DNA of 64,000 nucleotides from Pseudomonadota bacterium (GCA_018241665.1 JAFEDK010000002.1:62001-126000), one strand, 5' to 3'; positions 35,868 to 45,901 are shown, numbered from the stretch's first letter. Numbers and translations are program-made. Notes: a model not told the origin generated them from the letters alone.

Positions 35868-37366
35868 TGGAGTTCGTCGCTGCCAACATGGCGCCGCTGA
35901 TGTTCGCGGCGCTGATATTGTTCCTGCTGTTCGGCTACCCGGTAGCCTTTGCGTTGGCCGCCAACGGGATTGTCTTCGGCTTGCTGGGGATCGAACTCGG
36001 ACTGCTCACGCCGTCCCTGTTCCAGGCCTTGCCGGACCGGATATTCGGAGTGATGTCCAACGACACCCTGCTGGCGATCCCGTTTTTCACCTTCATGGGC
36101 CTGATCCTCGAGCGTTCGGGCATGGCCGAGGACCTGCTCGACACCATCGGCCAGCTGTTCGGGCCGGTGCGCGGCGGGCTGGCCTTCGCGGTGATCTTCG
36201 TCGGCGCGATCCTCGCCGCGACGACAGGCGTGGTGGCGGCCTCGGTGATCTCGATGGGGCTGATCTCCCTGCCGATCATGATGCGCTATGGCTATGACGC
36301 CCGGCTGGCATCCGGGGTGATCGCCGCGTCGGGCACGCTGGCGCAGATCATCCCGCCGTCCCTGGTGCTGATCGTGATGGCCGACCAGCTCGGCCGCCCG
36401 GTGGGGGACATGTACCAGGGGGCGCTGATTCCGGGTTTGCTGCTGACGGCCTTCTATGCAGCCTATGTGGCGCTGGTGGCGATTTTCCGACCCAGTCACG
36501 CGCCGGCCTTGCCGGCCGAGGCGCGCACCCTGCACGGCACGCGCCTGCTGCTGCGGGTGCTGACTACCCTGGTGCCGCCCCTGCTGCTGATCTTCCTGGT
36601 GCTCGGCACGATCTTCCTGGGCGTCGCCACGCCGACCGAGGGCGGTGCGATGGGGGCCTTCGGTGCGCTGGTGCTGGCCGTGCTGCGGCGGCGTCTCGGC
36701 CTCTCGCTGCTGCGCCAGGCGATGGAGAGCACCGCCAAGCTGACCACCTTCGTGGTTTTCATCCTGATCGGTGCGCGGGTGTTCTCCCTGACTTTCTATG
36801 GCGTGGAGGGGCACCTGTGGGTCGAGCACCTGCTGACGGCCCTGCCGGGCGGGCAGATCGGTTTCCTGGTGGCGGTTAACCTGCTGATCTTCTTCCTGGC
36901 CTTCTTCCTGGATTTCTTCGAGCTGTCCTTCATCATCGTGCCGCTGCTGGCGCCGGTGGCGGAGAAGCTGGGCATCGACCTGATCTGGTTCGGCGTGCTG
37001 CTGGGCGTGAACATGCAGACCTCGTTCATGCACCCGCCTTTTGGCTTCGCGCTGTTCTTCCTGCGTTCCGTTGCACCGCCGTCGATCAAGACCGCACAGA
37101 TCTACTGGGGGGCCGTGCCCTTCGTGCTGATCCAGATCGCCATGGTGGCGCTGGTCATCCTGTTCCCGCAGCTGGTGACGATGGGCCTCGAGAAGCACGA
37201 AAAGGTCGATACCGAGCGGATCGAAATCATCGTGCCGACCGACGGCATGCCGGGCGATGAGCCCGTACAGTTCGACGATGCCCCGGCGGAGCAGGACGGG
37301 GTTCCGGCGGACGACCAGGAAGCCGTGCGGGCGATCGAGAAGGCCTTGCGCGGCGAGCTGAAGTAG
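35867..37366 (+). CDS. dctM: TRAP transporter large membrane subunit (DctM)
   Basis: Large transport subunit, driven by an ion gradient. 499 residues with about 12-14 helices; NDTLLAIPFFTFMGLILERS, ASGTLAQIIPPSLVLIV and MHPPFGFALFFLRSVAP are DctM signatures. It is about 60-70 residues longer than typical DctM, owing partly to an acidic cytoplasmic tail rich in Glu, Asp and Pro after residue about 440. The substrate cannot be inferred without the binding protein; organic or keto acids are common. A bidirectional terminator follows at 37392. Confidence 0.94.
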   Translation: MEFVAANMAPLMFAALILFLLFGYPVAFALAANGIVFGLLGIELGLLTPSLFQALPDRIFGVMSNDTLLAIPFFTFMGLILERSGMAEDLLDTIGQLFGPVRGGLAFAVIFVGAILAATTGVVAASVISMGLISLPIMMRYGYDARLASGVIAASGTLAQIIPPSLVLIVMADQLGRPVGDMYQGALIPGLLLTAFYAAYVALVAIFRPSHAPALPAEARTLHGTRLLLRVLTTLVPPLLLIFLVLGTIFLGVATPTEGGAMGAFGALVLAVLRRRLGLSLLRQAMESTAKLTTFVVFILIGARVFSLTFYGVEGHLWVEHLLTALPGGQIGFLVAVNLLIFFLAFFLDFFELSFIIVPLLAPVAEKLGIDLIWFGVLLGVNMQTSFMHPPFGFALFFLRSVAPPSIKTAQIYWGAVPFVLIQIAMVALVILFPQLVTMGLEKHEKVDTERIEIIVPTDGMPGDEPVQFDDAPAEQDGVPADDQEAVRAIEKALRGELK

Positions 37367-37391
37367 CCGCGATCCCGGCTTTGAAAACGAC

Positions 37392-37413
37392 AACGGCGCC
37401 CGCGGGCGCCGTT
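37392..37413. terminator. bidirectional intrinsic terminator between dctM and pyrC'
   Basis: AACGGCGCC-CGCG-GGCGCCGTT, a perfect 9-bp stem with a 4-nt loop, between two convergent genes. The + strand is followed by ATTCGTT. The minus-strand side is followed by GTCGTTTTC, a better U-tract, so it probably serves pyrC' best. Confidence 0.75.
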
Positions 37414-37435
37414 ATTCGTTGGAGCCTGGGCTGTG

Positions 37436-38731
37436 TCAGCTCCGGCTGTACTGGCTGGCGTCGTACATCAGCGTGCCTTCGACGAAGGTGTAGCGCACTT
37501 TGCCGGGCAGCTCGAGGCCGAGGAAGGGGGTGTTCTTGCCCTGGCTCTTGAGCATGCTGCGGGTGATCAGCTGGTGGGCGTCGGCATCGAAGATGCACAC
37601 GTCCGCACGGGCACCGACCGACAAGTGGCCGCCCTTGGCGATGCCGGCGATCCTGGCGGCTTCCGAGGTGATGCGGGCGACCGCGTCGAGCAGCGGCAGC
37701 TGGTGTTCCTGCGCCCACTTGAGGGTCAGTGGCAGCAGCAGTTCGAGGCCGGTGGTGCCGGGCTCGGATTCGCTGAACGGCGCCTGCTTGGCATCATCGT
37801 CCACTGGGGTGTGGTCCGAGCAGACGGCATTGATGCGGCCATCGGCGAGCGCCTTGGACAGGGCGAGGCGGTCGCGCTGGCTGCGGAACGGCGGCACCAC
37901 GTGGCAGTGCGGATTGAAGTAGCCGATGTCCAGGTCGCTCAGGTGCAGGTGGTGGGCGGCCACGTCACAGGTGACGTCCACGCCGTCGGCACGGGCCTTC
38001 TCGATCAGGTCGAGGCTCTCGGCACAGGACACGCGGGTGATGTGCAGGCGGGCGCCGGTCTGGCGGGCCAGTCGCAGGTAGGTGTACAGCGCGACGATCT
38101 CGGCGCTGGCCGGGATGCCGGGCAGGCCCAGGCGGGATGCAACCTCGCCGTCGTGGGCGACGCCGCCCTTCGACAGGTAGGGGTCCAGTGGCTGCAGCCA
38201 CACGCGGAAGCCGAAGGTGGCGGCGTACTGCATGGCACGCGCCAGCACGCGGGTGTCGAGGATGGGCACGTTGGCCTGGCTGAAGGCCACGCAGCCGGCT
38301 TCCACCAGCTCGGCCATCTCGGACAGCTGTTCGCCCTTGAGGCCGATAGTCAGCGCGCCAACCGGGTAGACGTGGGCGCGGTTGAGCTTCTTGGCCCGGT
38401 AGCACAGCATCTCGACGAGGCCGGGTTCGTCCAGCACCGGATCGGTGTCGGGCGGAATGGCCAGGCTGGTGATGCCGCCGGCCATCGCGGCGTCCATTTC
38501 GGACTCCAGCGTGGCCTTGTATTCGAAGCCGGGCTCACGCAGCCGGGCGGCCAGGTCGATGAGGCCGGGGGCGACTACGTAGCCGCTGGCGTCGATGGTC
38601 CGGGCCGCAGTGAAGCCGTCGGGCGCGGTGCCCACGCCGACGATCTTTCCGTCGGCGATGAAGAGGTCCTGGAGGGCGTCGATCTTGTTGGCCGGATCGA
38701 TCAGGCGGCCATTCTTGATATGGATGGTCAT
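37436..38731 (-). CDS. pyrC': dihydroorotase-like protein PyrC' lacking the metal-binding HxH motif
   Basis: 431-residue protein of the dihydroorotase/amidohydrolase fold. In active enzymes the N-terminal metal motif is PGLIDLHVHLREPG; here it is PGLIDLAARLREPG, so both metal-binding histidines are gone. Several other catalytic positions look degenerate. In Pseudomonas and related bacteria such an inactive PyrC' is a structural partner required for aspartate transcarbamoylase, and the gene follows pyrB as here (14-nt gap). An active dihydroorotase must therefore be elsewhere. The start is ATG 38731. Confidence 0.92.
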   Translation of the reverse strand: MTIHIKNGRLIDPANKIDALQDLFIADGKIVGVGTAPDGFTAARTIDASGYVVAPGLIDLAARLREPGFEYKATLESEMDAAMAGGITSLAIPPDTDPVLDEPGLVEMLCYRAKKLNRAHVYPVGALTIGLKGEQLSEMAELVEAGCVAFSQANVPILDTRVLARAMQYAATFGFRVWLQPLDPYLSKGGVAHDGEVASRLGLPGIPASAEIVALYTYLRLARQTGARLHITRVSCAESLDLIEKARADGVDVTCDVAAHHLHLSDLDIGYFNPHCHVVPPFRSQRDRLALSKALADGRINAVCSDHTPVDDDAKQAPFSESEPGTTGLELLLPLTLKWAQEHQLPLLDAVARITSEAARIAGIAKGGHLSVGARADVCIFDADAHQLITRSMLKSQGKNTPFLGLELPGKVRYTFVEGTLMYDASQYSRS

Positions 38732-38745
38732 CGTGGAAATCCGGT

Positions 38746-39705
38746 TCAGTGGCTGCCGAGCATGCTCATCACGGCCATGCGGACCGCGATGCCGAAAGTG
38801 ACCTGGGGCAGGATCACGGCCTGGCCGCCGTCGGCCACGGCGGAGTCGATCTCGACGCCACGGTTCATCGGGCCCGGGTGCATCACGATCGCATCGGGCT
38901 TGGCCAGCGCCAGCTTCTCGGCGGTGAGGCCCCACACCTTGAAGAATTCCTGCGGGCTGGGCAGCAGCGCGCCGTTCATGCGTTCGTTCTGCAGGCGCAG
39001 CATCATCACCACGTCCACGCCCTTGAGGCCTTCTTCCATGCTGTGGAAGACGCGCACGCCCATCTTCTCGACATCGGTCGGCAGCAGGGTCTTGGGGCCG
39101 ATGACGCGCACTTCGGGCACCCCGAGGGTGGTCAGCGCGGCGATCTGCGAGCGGGCCACGCGGGAGTGCAGCACGTCACCGACGATCGCGACGGTGAGGT
39201 TGTGGAATTCCTTCTTGTAGTGCCGGATCGTGTACATGTCCAGCAGGCCTTGGGTCGGGTGCGCATGGCGGCCATCGCCGGCATTGACCACGTGGATGTG
39301 GTCGCGGCCGGTGTTCTCCAGGTGCTGGGCGATCAGGTAGGGCGCGCCGCTGGATTCGTGGCGCACCACGAACATATCGGCCTGCATCGCACAGAGGTTG
39401 TCCACGGTATCGAGCAGGGTCTCGCCCTTTTTGGTGGACGAGGTGGACACGTTGAGGTTGATGACGTCGGCGGACAGGCGCTTGGCGGCGATCTCGAAGG
39501 TGGTGCGGGTGCGCGTGCTGTTCTCGAAGAACAGGTTGAAGACGCTCTTGCCGCGCAGCAGCGGGAGCTTCTTGACCTCGCGCTCGGCCACCTCGGTGAA
39601 CGGGGCGGCGGTATCGAGGATCTGGGTGATGATGGCGCGGGGCAGGCCGTCGAGGGTCAGCAGATGCTGCAGTTCGCCGTGCTTGTTGAGTTGGGGATTA
39701 CGCAT
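38746..39705 (-). CDS. pyrB: aspartate carbamoyltransferase catalytic subunit
   Basis: Second step of pyrimidine synthesis: carbamoyl phosphate plus aspartate. 319 residues. Carbamoyl-phosphate motif [19 protein letters not shown] is intact. [20 protein letters not shown] and [12 protein letters not shown] (aspartate site) are present. There is no pyrI regulatory gene; the partner is the PyrC' protein encoded next. Its ATG lies upstream of the pyrR stop, an 8-nt overlap, so PyrR and PyrB are translated together. Confidence 0.97.
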   Translation of the reverse strand: MRNPQLNKHGELQHLLTLDGLPRAIITQILDTAAPFTEVAEREVKKLPLLRGKSVFNLFFENSTRTRTTFEIAAKRLSADVINLNVSTSSTKKGETLLDTVDNLCAMQADMFVVRHESSGAPYLIAQHLENTGRDHIHVVNAGDGRHAHPTQGLLDMYTIRHYKKEFHNLTVAIVGDVLHSRVARSQIAALTTLGVPEVRVIGPKTLLPTDVEKMGVRVFHSMEEGLKGVDVVMMLRLQNERMNGALLPSPQEFFKVWGLTAEKLALAKPDAIVMHPGPMNRGVEIDSAVADGGQAVILPQVTFGIAVRMAVMSMLGSH

Positions 39706-40198
39706 GGATCAGCCTCAGGGTGAGGGCGCCGGAGTCGTCGCGCTCAAGTTGGAGGTTTTGCCCGGCCGGCAGGGGCTCCGGCAGGGTCAGGGCACAAAAG
39801 CTTGCGGCGATGGGCAGCTCGCGCCCGCCGCGATCGATGAGCACGGCCAGGTCCACACGGGACGGGCGGCCGTAGTCGAACAGTTCGTTGAGGGCCGCGC
39901 GGGTGGTACGGCCGGTGTACAGCACGTCATCGACGATGACGATGTGGGTGCCTTCCACGTCGAAGGGAATCTTGGAGCCCTGAGGCTGCGGGTGCAGGCC
40001 TTTGGCGGAGTAGTCGTCCCGGTAGAAGCTCACGTCGATGCTGCCCAGCGGCTGGGACAGGCCCAGCAGCGCGTGCAGGCGCTCGGCCAGCCATACCCCG
40101 CCGGTGTGGATACCGACCAGGCAGGTGGCGGTGGAGACGTGGGGGCGCATCGATTCGGCCAGCGCGCCGATGAGCTGTTCGGCTTCAGGAAGCTGCAT
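39698..40198 (-). CDS. pyrR: PyrR-type bifunctional regulator / uracil phosphoribosyltransferase
   Basis: About 166 residues. PRPP-binding motif [17 protein letters not shown], plus [14 protein letters not shown] and [12 protein letters not shown], typical of PyrR. In Gram-positives PyrR attenuates pyr mRNA; in Gram-negatives it may only be an uracil phosphoribosyltransferase. No attenuator-like leader could be identified here. The start is ATG 40198; a GTG three codons upstream (40207) is also possible. Either start lies inside ruvX, so translation is coupled through the algH-ruvX-pyrR-pyrB-pyrC' operon. Confidence 0.92.
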   Translation of the reverse strand: MQLPEAEQLIGALAESMRPHVSTATCLVGIHTGGVWLAERLHALLGLSQPLGSIDVSFYRDDYSAKGLHPQPQGSKIPFDVEGTHIVIVDDVLYTGRTTRAALNELFDYGRPSRVDLAVLIDRGGRELPIAASFCALTLPEPLPAGQNLQLERDDSGALTLRLIHA

Positions 40199-40613
40199 GT
40201 TTGGCACTTTCGAAGTACTGGAGCAGGATGATCTGGGCGGCTGCGGAATCCAGTCGCGGCTTTTGCTTGCGCCAGCCGTGGTGGCCGGCTTCGGAAAGGA
40301 GCTCTTCCGCTTCGGCGGAGGACAGGCGTTCGTCCACCAGGGCCACGGGCAGGCCGTAGCGGCCGTGAAGCTGGTTGGCGAAGCGGCGGCAACGGGCCGT
40401 CATGGCGTGCTCGCTGCCGTCCAGGTGGGTTGGCAGGCCAACCACCAGGGACGCGGGCTTCCATTCGGCCAGCAGTTTTTCGATGGCGGCAAAGCGGACG
40501 GCGTTGGCTTCTTCGGCGATTGCGGTCAGCGGGTGGGCGTGGCCGGTTTCCGTCTCTCCCACTGCAACCCCGATGCGCGCGAGGCCGAAATCAAAGCAGA
40601 GGACAGTACTCAC
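40185..40613 (-). CDS. ruvX: Holliday junction resolvase-like protein RuvX/YqgF
   Basis: 142-residue RNase H-fold protein implicated in rRNA processing or recombination. [13 protein letters not shown] is the first acidic motif, [18 protein letters not shown] is typical, and [14 protein letters not shown] and [13 protein letters not shown] carry the remaining acidic residues. Starts with GTG 40613, overlapping the algH stop as GTGA. The order algH-ruvX-pyrR-pyrB-pyrC' is conserved in many beta- and gammaproteobacteria. Confidence 0.95.
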   Translation of the reverse strand: MSTVLCFDFGLARIGVAVGETETGHAHPLTAIAEEANAVRFAAIEKLLAEWKPASLVVGLPTHLDGSEHAMTARCRRFANQLHGRYGLPVALVDERLSSAEAEELLSEAGHHGWRKQKPRLDSAAAQIILLQYFESAKHAAS

Positions 40614-41176
40614 GCGTGGCCGGCGGTGTCGGACAGTTGGGCGAAATCGATGCCGAGCAGCTGCATGGCGGCGGCCAGGCGTTCCTCGGGGGGCAGGTCG
40701 AAGACGATGCTCAGGTCGGCCGGTACGGTGAGCCAGGCGTTCTGCGCCAGTTCGTGCTCGAGCTGACCGGCGGACCAGCCGGCGTAGCCGAGGGCGACCA
40801 GCACTTCGGCGGGTTCGCCGTCGGCAGCCAGGGACTGCAGCACGTCGCGGGAGCTGGTCAGGCCGATGTCGTCGCTGACCTTCAGCGTCGAGTGCCATTT
40901 GCCGGACGGGCGATGCAGCACGAAGCCGCGGTCGGATTGCACCGGGCCCCCGAAATAAACCGGCAGATCGGCGAAATCGGGCTGTTCGAAGGGGATGTCG
41001 ATGCGCTCGAACAGCGTGGACAGGCGCATGTCGGTCGGCCTGTTCACGATGACGCCCATCGCGCCGTTTTCATTGTGCTCGGCGATGTAGGTGAGCGTGC
41101 GCGTGAAATTCGGATCGGCCATGGCGGGCATGGCGATCAGGAAATGATCGGTGAGGTTGATGGTCGTCGTAGTCAC
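40610..41176 (-). CDS. algH: UPF0301/YqgE (AlgH) family protein
   Basis: 188 residues, soluble. Family signatures: [56 protein letters not shown] and [19 protein letters not shown]. The molecular function is not established; in Pseudomonas it affects alginate regulation. It heads this operon and is divergent from the photolyase gene across about 99 nt that carry no clear operator. Confidence 0.95.
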   Translation of the reverse strand: MTTTTINLTDHFLIAMPAMADPNFTRTLTYIAEHNENGAMGVIVNRPTDMRLSTLFERIDIPFEQPDFADLPVYFGGPVQSDRGFVLHRPSGKWHSTLKVSDDIGLTSSRDVLQSLAADGEPAEVLVALGYAGWSAGQLEHELAQNAWLTVPADLSIVFDLPPEERLAAAMQLLGIDFAQLSDTAGHA

Positions 41177-41275
41177 GGGCGTATTTTAAGCCGAGGTCGG
41201 GGATGTGGGGGGATTATGGCGGCAAATTTGAGGCATGCTTCGGCCTCCGTGCATCCTTTGCTTCGAGTTCCGTCC

Positions 41276-42709
41276 ATGTCTTCTGCCCTCGTCTGGTTCC
41301 GCCGCGATCTGCGCGACTTCGACCACGCGGCGCTCTACCACGCGCTGAAGCACCACGAGCAGGTCTTCTGCGCCTTCGTCTTCGATACCGAGATTCTCGA
41401 CGCTCTGCCGGGCCGCAGCGACCGGCGCGTGGAGTTCATCCACGCCAGCATCGTTGAACTGGATGCTGGGCTGCGCGCCCGCGGTGGCGGTCTGATTGTC
41501 CGTCACGGACCGGCGCGGGAGCTGATCCCGGCATTGGCGGTCTCCCTCGGTGTGAGCGCGGTTTACGCGAACCGGGATTACGAACCGGCGGCGCTCGCCC
41601 GTGACGCCGAGGTGGCGGAGCGGCTGCGTGTGCTGGAGATCGGCTTTGCCGACTTCAAGGACCAGGCGATCTTTGAAAAAAGCGAGGTGCTGACCCAGGG
41701 CAATTCGCCGTTCTCGGTGTTCACGCCTTACAAACGAGCCTGGTTGAAGGCGCTGACGCCGTTTCATCTCAAGGCCTACCCGGTCGAGAAGTACATGGCG
41801 CGACTTGCGCCGTTGCCGGCCGGCGAGGCCGTGCCGGGCCTGGCCGAGCTGGGTTTCGAGGAGACCAATCTGCGCGAGCTGGGCATCACGCCTGGCATGG
41901 GTGGCGGACGGCGGCTGTTCGACGACTTCCTGAAACGTATCGCCCGCTACAAGGCGAAGCGCGATTTCCCGGCGCAGAAGGGCGTCTCTTACCTGTCGGT
42001 GCATCTGCGCTTCGGTACGGTGTCGATCCGTGAGCTGGCGCGGGCGGCCGTCGCGCTGGGGGGCGAGGGCGCCGACACCTGGCTGTCGGAGCTGGTCTGG
42101 CGGGACTTCTACTTCCAGATCCTGTGGCATCACCCGCATGTGGTGGGCGCCAGCTTTCGGCCGGAATACGATCAGGTGCGCTGGGACGACAAGCCGGAGT
42201 GGTTCGCGGCCTGGTGTGAAGGGCGCACCGGCTATCCGATCGTCGATGCAGCGATGCGCCAGATCCTGCACAGCGGCTTCATGCACAACCGCCTGCGGAT
42301 GATTGTCGCGTCCTTCCTGACCAAGGACCTGGGCGTCGACTGGCGGTGCGGCGAATCCTTCTTCGCCGAGCACCTCAACGACTTCGACCTCTCCGCCAAC
42401 AATGGGGGCTGGCAGTGGGCGGCGTCTACCGGTTGCGATGCGCAGCCCTGGTTCCGCATCTTCAATCCGGTGACCCAGTCGGAGAAGTTCGATCCCGACG
42501 GGGCCTTCATCCGCCGTTACCTGCCGGAACTGGCCAAGGTGCCGGCCAAGTTCATCCATGCGCCGTGGACCATGCCGCCGATCGACCAGAAGCTGGCCGG
42601 CTGCGTGATCGGCAAGGACTATCCGGCTCCCATCGTGGACCACGCCCAGGCGCGGGAGCGCACGCTGGAGCGCTTCGGCGTGGTGAAGGGCAAGCCGGAC
42701 GAAACTTAG
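41276..42709 (+). CDS. phrB: deoxyribodipyrimidine photolyase (class I CPD photolyase)
   Basis: Light-driven repair of cyclobutane pyrimidine dimers. 477 residues. N-terminal antenna domain (LVWFRRDLRDFDHAALYHAL, ANRDYEPAALARDAEV) and C-terminal FAD domain with LSVHLRFGTVSIREL, LSELVWRDFYFQILW, YPIVDAAMRQIL, NRLRMIVASFL and NNGGWQWAASTGCDAQPWFR. Everything needed for a class I enzyme appears intact. The start at 41276 is the ATG of the canonical N-terminus. It overlaps the convergent methyltransferase by 4 nt at the stops. Confidence 0.96.
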   Translation: MSSALVWFRRDLRDFDHAALYHALKHHEQVFCAFVFDTEILDALPGRSDRRVEFIHASIVELDAGLRARGGGLIVRHGPARELIPALAVSLGVSAVYANRDYEPAALARDAEVAERLRVLEIGFADFKDQAIFEKSEVLTQGNSPFSVFTPYKRAWLKALTPFHLKAYPVEKYMARLAPLPAGEAVPGLAELGFEETNLRELGITPGMGGGRRLFDDFLKRIARYKAKRDFPAQKGVSYLSVHLRFGTVSIRELARAAVALGGEGADTWLSELVWRDFYFQILWHHPHVVGASFRPEYDQVRWDDKPEWFAAWCEGRTGYPIVDAAMRQILHSGFMHNRLRMIVASFLTKDLGVDWRCGESFFAEHLNDFDLSANNGGWQWAASTGCDAQPWFRIFNPVTQSEKFDPDGAFIRRYLPELAKVPAKFIHAPWTMPPIDQKLAGCVIGKDYPAPIVDHAQARERTLERFGVVKGKPDET

Positions 42710-43542
42710 CGGTGGCCGCGGGCGATGAGGACGGTGCTTTCCAGCGTGTAGCCGTCCGCGTTGCGGTAGGGTGTGAGTTCGTCGGCAACGGCTTCCTGCA
42801 ACTGGCGCTGGGTTTCGTCGGGCAGCCGCGACAGGGCTTCCGCGGCGCCACCGGCCAGGTCGAGGAAGGCCTGCCAGTAAGCAGCCGGGTCGTTGAAGTG
42901 GCAGGTGACGGGGCAGGACTCGATGCGGATGTCGCAGAAACCGGCCTGCGCCAGCAAAGCGTTCAGCGCGTCGGGATCGCCGAAGCGGAACACTGACGGG
43001 CGCGCCACCTTCGGAGCGGGCAGCAGGCGGGCGATGCAGTCCTGGGCGCAGCCGATCAGCGGCACGTGCTGGCGCGGCCCCCACACGGACAGGGCCAGGC
43101 GTCCGCCGGGTTTCAACACCCGCCGGATTTCCGCCAGGGCCCGCCCAGGTTCCGGAAAGATGAACAGGCCGAGGCCGAGCAGGGTTACGTCGAAGCTGTG
43201 GTCGGCAAAACTCAGCTGCTCGGCGTCACAGGCGGTTGCGAGCAGCTCCGTCAGGCCTTCGCTGGCGGCGCGGCGCAGGCCCTCGGCCAGCATGCCTTCG
43301 GCGATGTCGCTGGCCAGCACCCAGCCTCCGGGCGCGACGTGCCGGGCGGCGTCACGGGCCAGCAGGCCGGGGCCAGCGGCCAGGTCGAGGACGTGTTCGC
43401 CGGGGCGCAAGGCCGCCAGATCGAGCAGCGCCTGCTGCAGCCCGGACCGCAGCGGGGCGCCATCGGCATAGCGCCCGGCGATGCGGTTGAAGCCGTTGCG
43501 TTCGAGGGCCTTGAAACGGCGGGCGTCGAAGTTTCCACTCAT
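42706..43542 (-). CDS. class I SAM-dependent methyltransferase (UbiE/type-11-like)
   Basis: 278 residues. SAM motif I VLDLAAGPGLLARDAA, then VLASDIAEGMLAEGL; SFDVTLLGLGLFIFPEPGRAL and RVLKPGGRLALSVWG follow the type-11 methyltransferase pattern. The substrate is unknown; UbiE itself is a poor fit. It is followed by (upstream) the YqiA-like hydrolase with a 4-nt overlap (ATGA), so the methyltransferase is the last gene of a short minus-strand group and overlaps phrB at its stop. Confidence 0.88.
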   Translation of the reverse strand: MSGNFDARRFKALERNGFNRIAGRYADGAPLRSGLQQALLDLAALRPGEHVLDLAAGPGLLARDAARHVAPGGWVLASDIAEGMLAEGLRRAASEGLTELLATACDAEQLSFADHSFDVTLLGLGLFIFPEPGRALAEIRRVLKPGGRLALSVWGPRQHVPLIGCAQDCIARLLPAPKVARPSVFRFGDPDALNALLAQAGFCDIRIESCPVTCHFNDPAAYWQAFLDLAGGAAEALSRLPDETQRQLQEAVADELTPYRNADGYTLESTVLIARGHR

Positions 43543-44108
43543 GACAGCAGTCCGGCGAAGTGCAGGATTGGGTCGAGGTAGTCGTCCCAGCGCGTGAAGC
43601 TGTGATCGCCACCTTCGAGCACCGTCTGCCGGCTTCCGGTGTAGCGGGCCACCGCGTGGCGGTAGTCGAGGACTTCGTCACCGGTTTCCACCATCAGCCA
43701 GTAGCGTTCCGGGCGCGTGATCACGGGGACTTCGATGGCCCGCAGTTCGTCGATGTGGGCCGGGGTGAAATCGAAGGTTTCCCCGGTGTACATGTGCGTC
43801 TGCGGCCCCAGGTAGGCGGACAGGGATAGGGGGGCCAGCACCGCCGGGTTGACCAGCACCGCTTGCAGGCCGTGCTTCTCCGCCAGATGTGTGGCGTAGT
43901 AGCCGCCGAGGGAGCTGCCGACCAGCGTCGGCGCGCTGGTGCAGCGGGCGATTTGCGCGTCAATCAGGGCGATGGCATCACGCGCCGATACCGGCAGCTG
44001 TTCGCACCAGAAGGCGTCGGTCAGGCCATGTTCTGCTACGCGGGCGCGCAGGCTGCGGGCCTTCCAGGATTCGGGGCCGGAACGGAAACCGTGGAGGTAG
44101 ATGATCAT
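43539..44108 (-). CDS. YqiA/YcfP-type alpha/beta-fold hydrolase
   Basis: 189-residue esterase-like protein. LHGFRSGPESWKAR at the N-terminus, nucleophile serine in VGSSLGGYYATHLA, aspartate in VETGDEVLDYRHA, and histidine in GGDHSFTRWDD. The length and motif order match E. coli YqiA. It overlaps the next gene (methyltransferase) by 4 nt and the previous hydrolase gene by 4 nt (both ATGA), so three proteins are co-translated. Substrate unknown. Confidence 0.9.
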   Translation of the reverse strand: MIIYLHGFRSGPESWKARSLRARVAEHGLTDAFWCEQLPVSARDAIALIDAQIARCTSAPTLVGSSLGGYYATHLAEKHGLQAVLVNPAVLAPLSLSAYLGPQTHMYTGETFDFTPAHIDELRAIEVPVITRPERYWLMVETGDEVLDYRHAVARYTGSRQTVLEGGDHSFTRWDDYLDPILHFAGLLS

Positions 44109-45058
44109 TTGTATTCGAAGCGGTCGTCGTTGCGCAGTTTGTGCGGCAGCGCTGTGGTGAGCCAGCCGCGGGCCTCATCGTCCCCGGCCAGATAAGCCTG
44201 CCAGAACGCGGTAGAGGCAGCCAGCAGTGCATGCTGGAACGGGGCCGGCTCGCGGCGCAGGCGGAAGACGGCACCCTCGGCAGCGCTGGCCTGCCCGGCG
44301 AAATCCAGGTGATTGCCTCCGGCGAAGACGAGCAGGTATTTGTCGCCGGCGGGCATGTGGCGGTAGGGCAGCTCGCGGTTGGCTGCGGTGATGTCGGAGA
44401 GGCCCATGCCGTCGTCGCGGCTGCCGGTGATGCTGAAGAAAGGCAGGTGGATGCCGCCGAAGCGGTGGTCGAGGCTGGGGCCCTGGTCCGTGAAGCGGGC
44501 CGACGGGCTGAAGGCGAGGATTGCGCGCACACGCGGATCAAGAGCGACCGGCAGATGCTGCGGGCGGCGTTCGCCGGCGAGCAGCTGCACCGTGACCGCG
44601 CCGAAGGAGTGGCCCGCCAGGCCAATGGCCTGGACATCTGCGATGGCTGCCAGGGCGGGATCACGGCCGATACGGGACAGGACGAAACGGATGTCCTCGG
44701 CGCGGCGGGCGAGCTCTTCGGGGTTCATCGCCGCCTTGAGGGCATGGCGCAGGCCAAGGGGCGAGTTGTTGCGCAGCAGGCTCGCGTCGCTGCCGGGGTG
44801 CTGCACGGCGAGGGCCGCAAAGCCCTGGCTGCACCAGTGGGCCAGCCAGTTGGCCCCGCCGTCGCGGGAGCCGCCCAGGCCATGGGAAAACAGGATCAAG
44901 CCGCGGGGCTGGCTATCCTCGGGCAGGTAGAGCTTGAGCGGCAGGGTGCGGGCACGCCGGGTGTCGTGGAGGTCCAGCAGTTGCCGGCTCGTCGCCGCCA
45001 GCCCGGCAGCCCCGGGAGTGGGCGCTGCCGCTGGAGTATGGGTCAGTGGGCCGTCCAT
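44105..45058 (-). CDS. alpha/beta hydrolase (dienelactone hydrolase-like)
   Basis: About 317 residues, soluble. Oxyanion-hole region [18 protein letters not shown], nucleophile [15 protein letters not shown], and a C-terminal GGNHLDFAG with the likely catalytic histidine. It resembles platelet-activating-factor-acetylhydrolase-like or dienelactone-hydrolase-like enzymes. I set the start at 45058, which overlaps the uppP stop by 16 nt. Role and substrate are unknown. Confidence 0.85.
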   Translation of the reverse strand: MDGPLTHTPAAAPTPGAAGLAATSRQLLDLHDTRRARTLPLKLYLPEDSQPRGLILFSHGLGGSRDGGANWLAHWCSQGFAALAVQHPGSDASLLRNNSPLGLRHALKAAMNPEELARRAEDIRFVLSRIGRDPALAAIADVQAIGLAGHSFGAVTVQLLAGERRPQHLPVALDPRVRAILAFSPSARFTDQGPSLDHRFGGIHLPFFSITGSRDDGMGLSDITAANRELPYRHMPAGDKYLLVFAGGNHLDFAGQASAAEGAVFRLRREPAPFQHALLAASTAFWQAYLAGDDEARGWLTTALPHKLRNDDRFEYK

Positions 45059-45867
45059 TCCACAAGGCCGAAATGCCAGGTCGCGAGGACGATGATGCCG
45101 AAGGCGATGCGGTACCACGCGAAGGGCACGAAGTCGTGGCTGGAGATGTAGCGCAGCAGCCAGCGCACGCACAGGAAGGCCGATGCGAAGGCGGCGATGA
45201 AGCCGACGATCCACATGCTGATGTCGTCGGCGCTGAGCAGGGCCCGTTCCTTGTAGAGCTCGTATACCGTGGCGACGCCGAGGGTCGGGATGGCCAGGAA
45301 GAAGGAGAACTCGGTGGCCGCCTTGCGGGACAGGCCGAACAGCATGCCGCCGATGATCGTCGAGCCGGAGCGGGAGGTGCCCGGGATCAGCGCGAAGGCC
45401 TGCGCGATGCCCATCTTGAGGGCGTCGAGGGGGCGCATTTCATCCACGGTCTCGATGCGGATGCGGTGGTTGCGTCGCTCGGCCCACAGGATCACGAAGG
45501 CGCCGACGATGAAGGCCGTTGCCACCGGCAGCGGGGCGAACAGCACGGCCTTGATTTTCTTGCCGAAGGCCAGTCCGAGAATGGCCAGCGGCAGGAAGGC
45601 GATGAACAGGTTGAGGACCAGCCGGTTGGCTTCACGCTGGCGACCAAGGCCCGCAAAGGTGCTGATGATGCGCTCACGGAACTCCCACACCACGGCGAGG
45701 ATCGCACCGGACTGGATGACGATTTCAAACAGCTTGCCCCGGTCGTCATTGAAGTCGAGCAGATCGCCGGCCAGAATCAGGTGGCCAGTGCTGGAGATCG
45801 GCAGAAACTCGGTGAGGCCTTCGACCACGCCGAGGATCAGGGCCTTGAGAAGCAGGATGATGTCCAT
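45043..45867 (-). CDS. uppP: undecaprenyl-diphosphatase
   Basis: Dephosphorylates undecaprenyl pyrophosphate so the lipid carrier for peptidoglycan and O-antigen can be reused. 274 residues, about eight helices. Signatures: [20 protein letters not shown] with the active-site region at the N-terminus, and [21 protein letters not shown]. The gene is divergent from the HD-GYP gene. A strong -10-like TATAAT lies at 45907-45902 on its strand. It probably leads the run hydrolase-hydrolase-methyltransferase. Confidence 0.97.
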   Translation of the reverse strand: MDIILLLKALILGVVEGLTEFLPISSTGHLILAGDLLDFNDDRGKLFEIVIQSGAILAVVWEFRERIISTFAGLGRQREANRLVLNLFIAFLPLAILGLAFGKKIKAVLFAPLPVATAFIVGAFVILWAERRNHRIRIETVDEMRPLDALKMGIAQAFALIPGTSRSGSTIIGGMLFGLSRKAATEFSFFLAIPTLGVATVYELYKERALLSADDISMWIVGFIAAFASAFLCVRWLLRYISSHDFVPFAWYRIAFGIIVLATWHFGLVEWTAH

Positions 45868-45901
45868 GAACGATTGACTGTAAGCGGCTTAGGGAGTCGG
45901 G

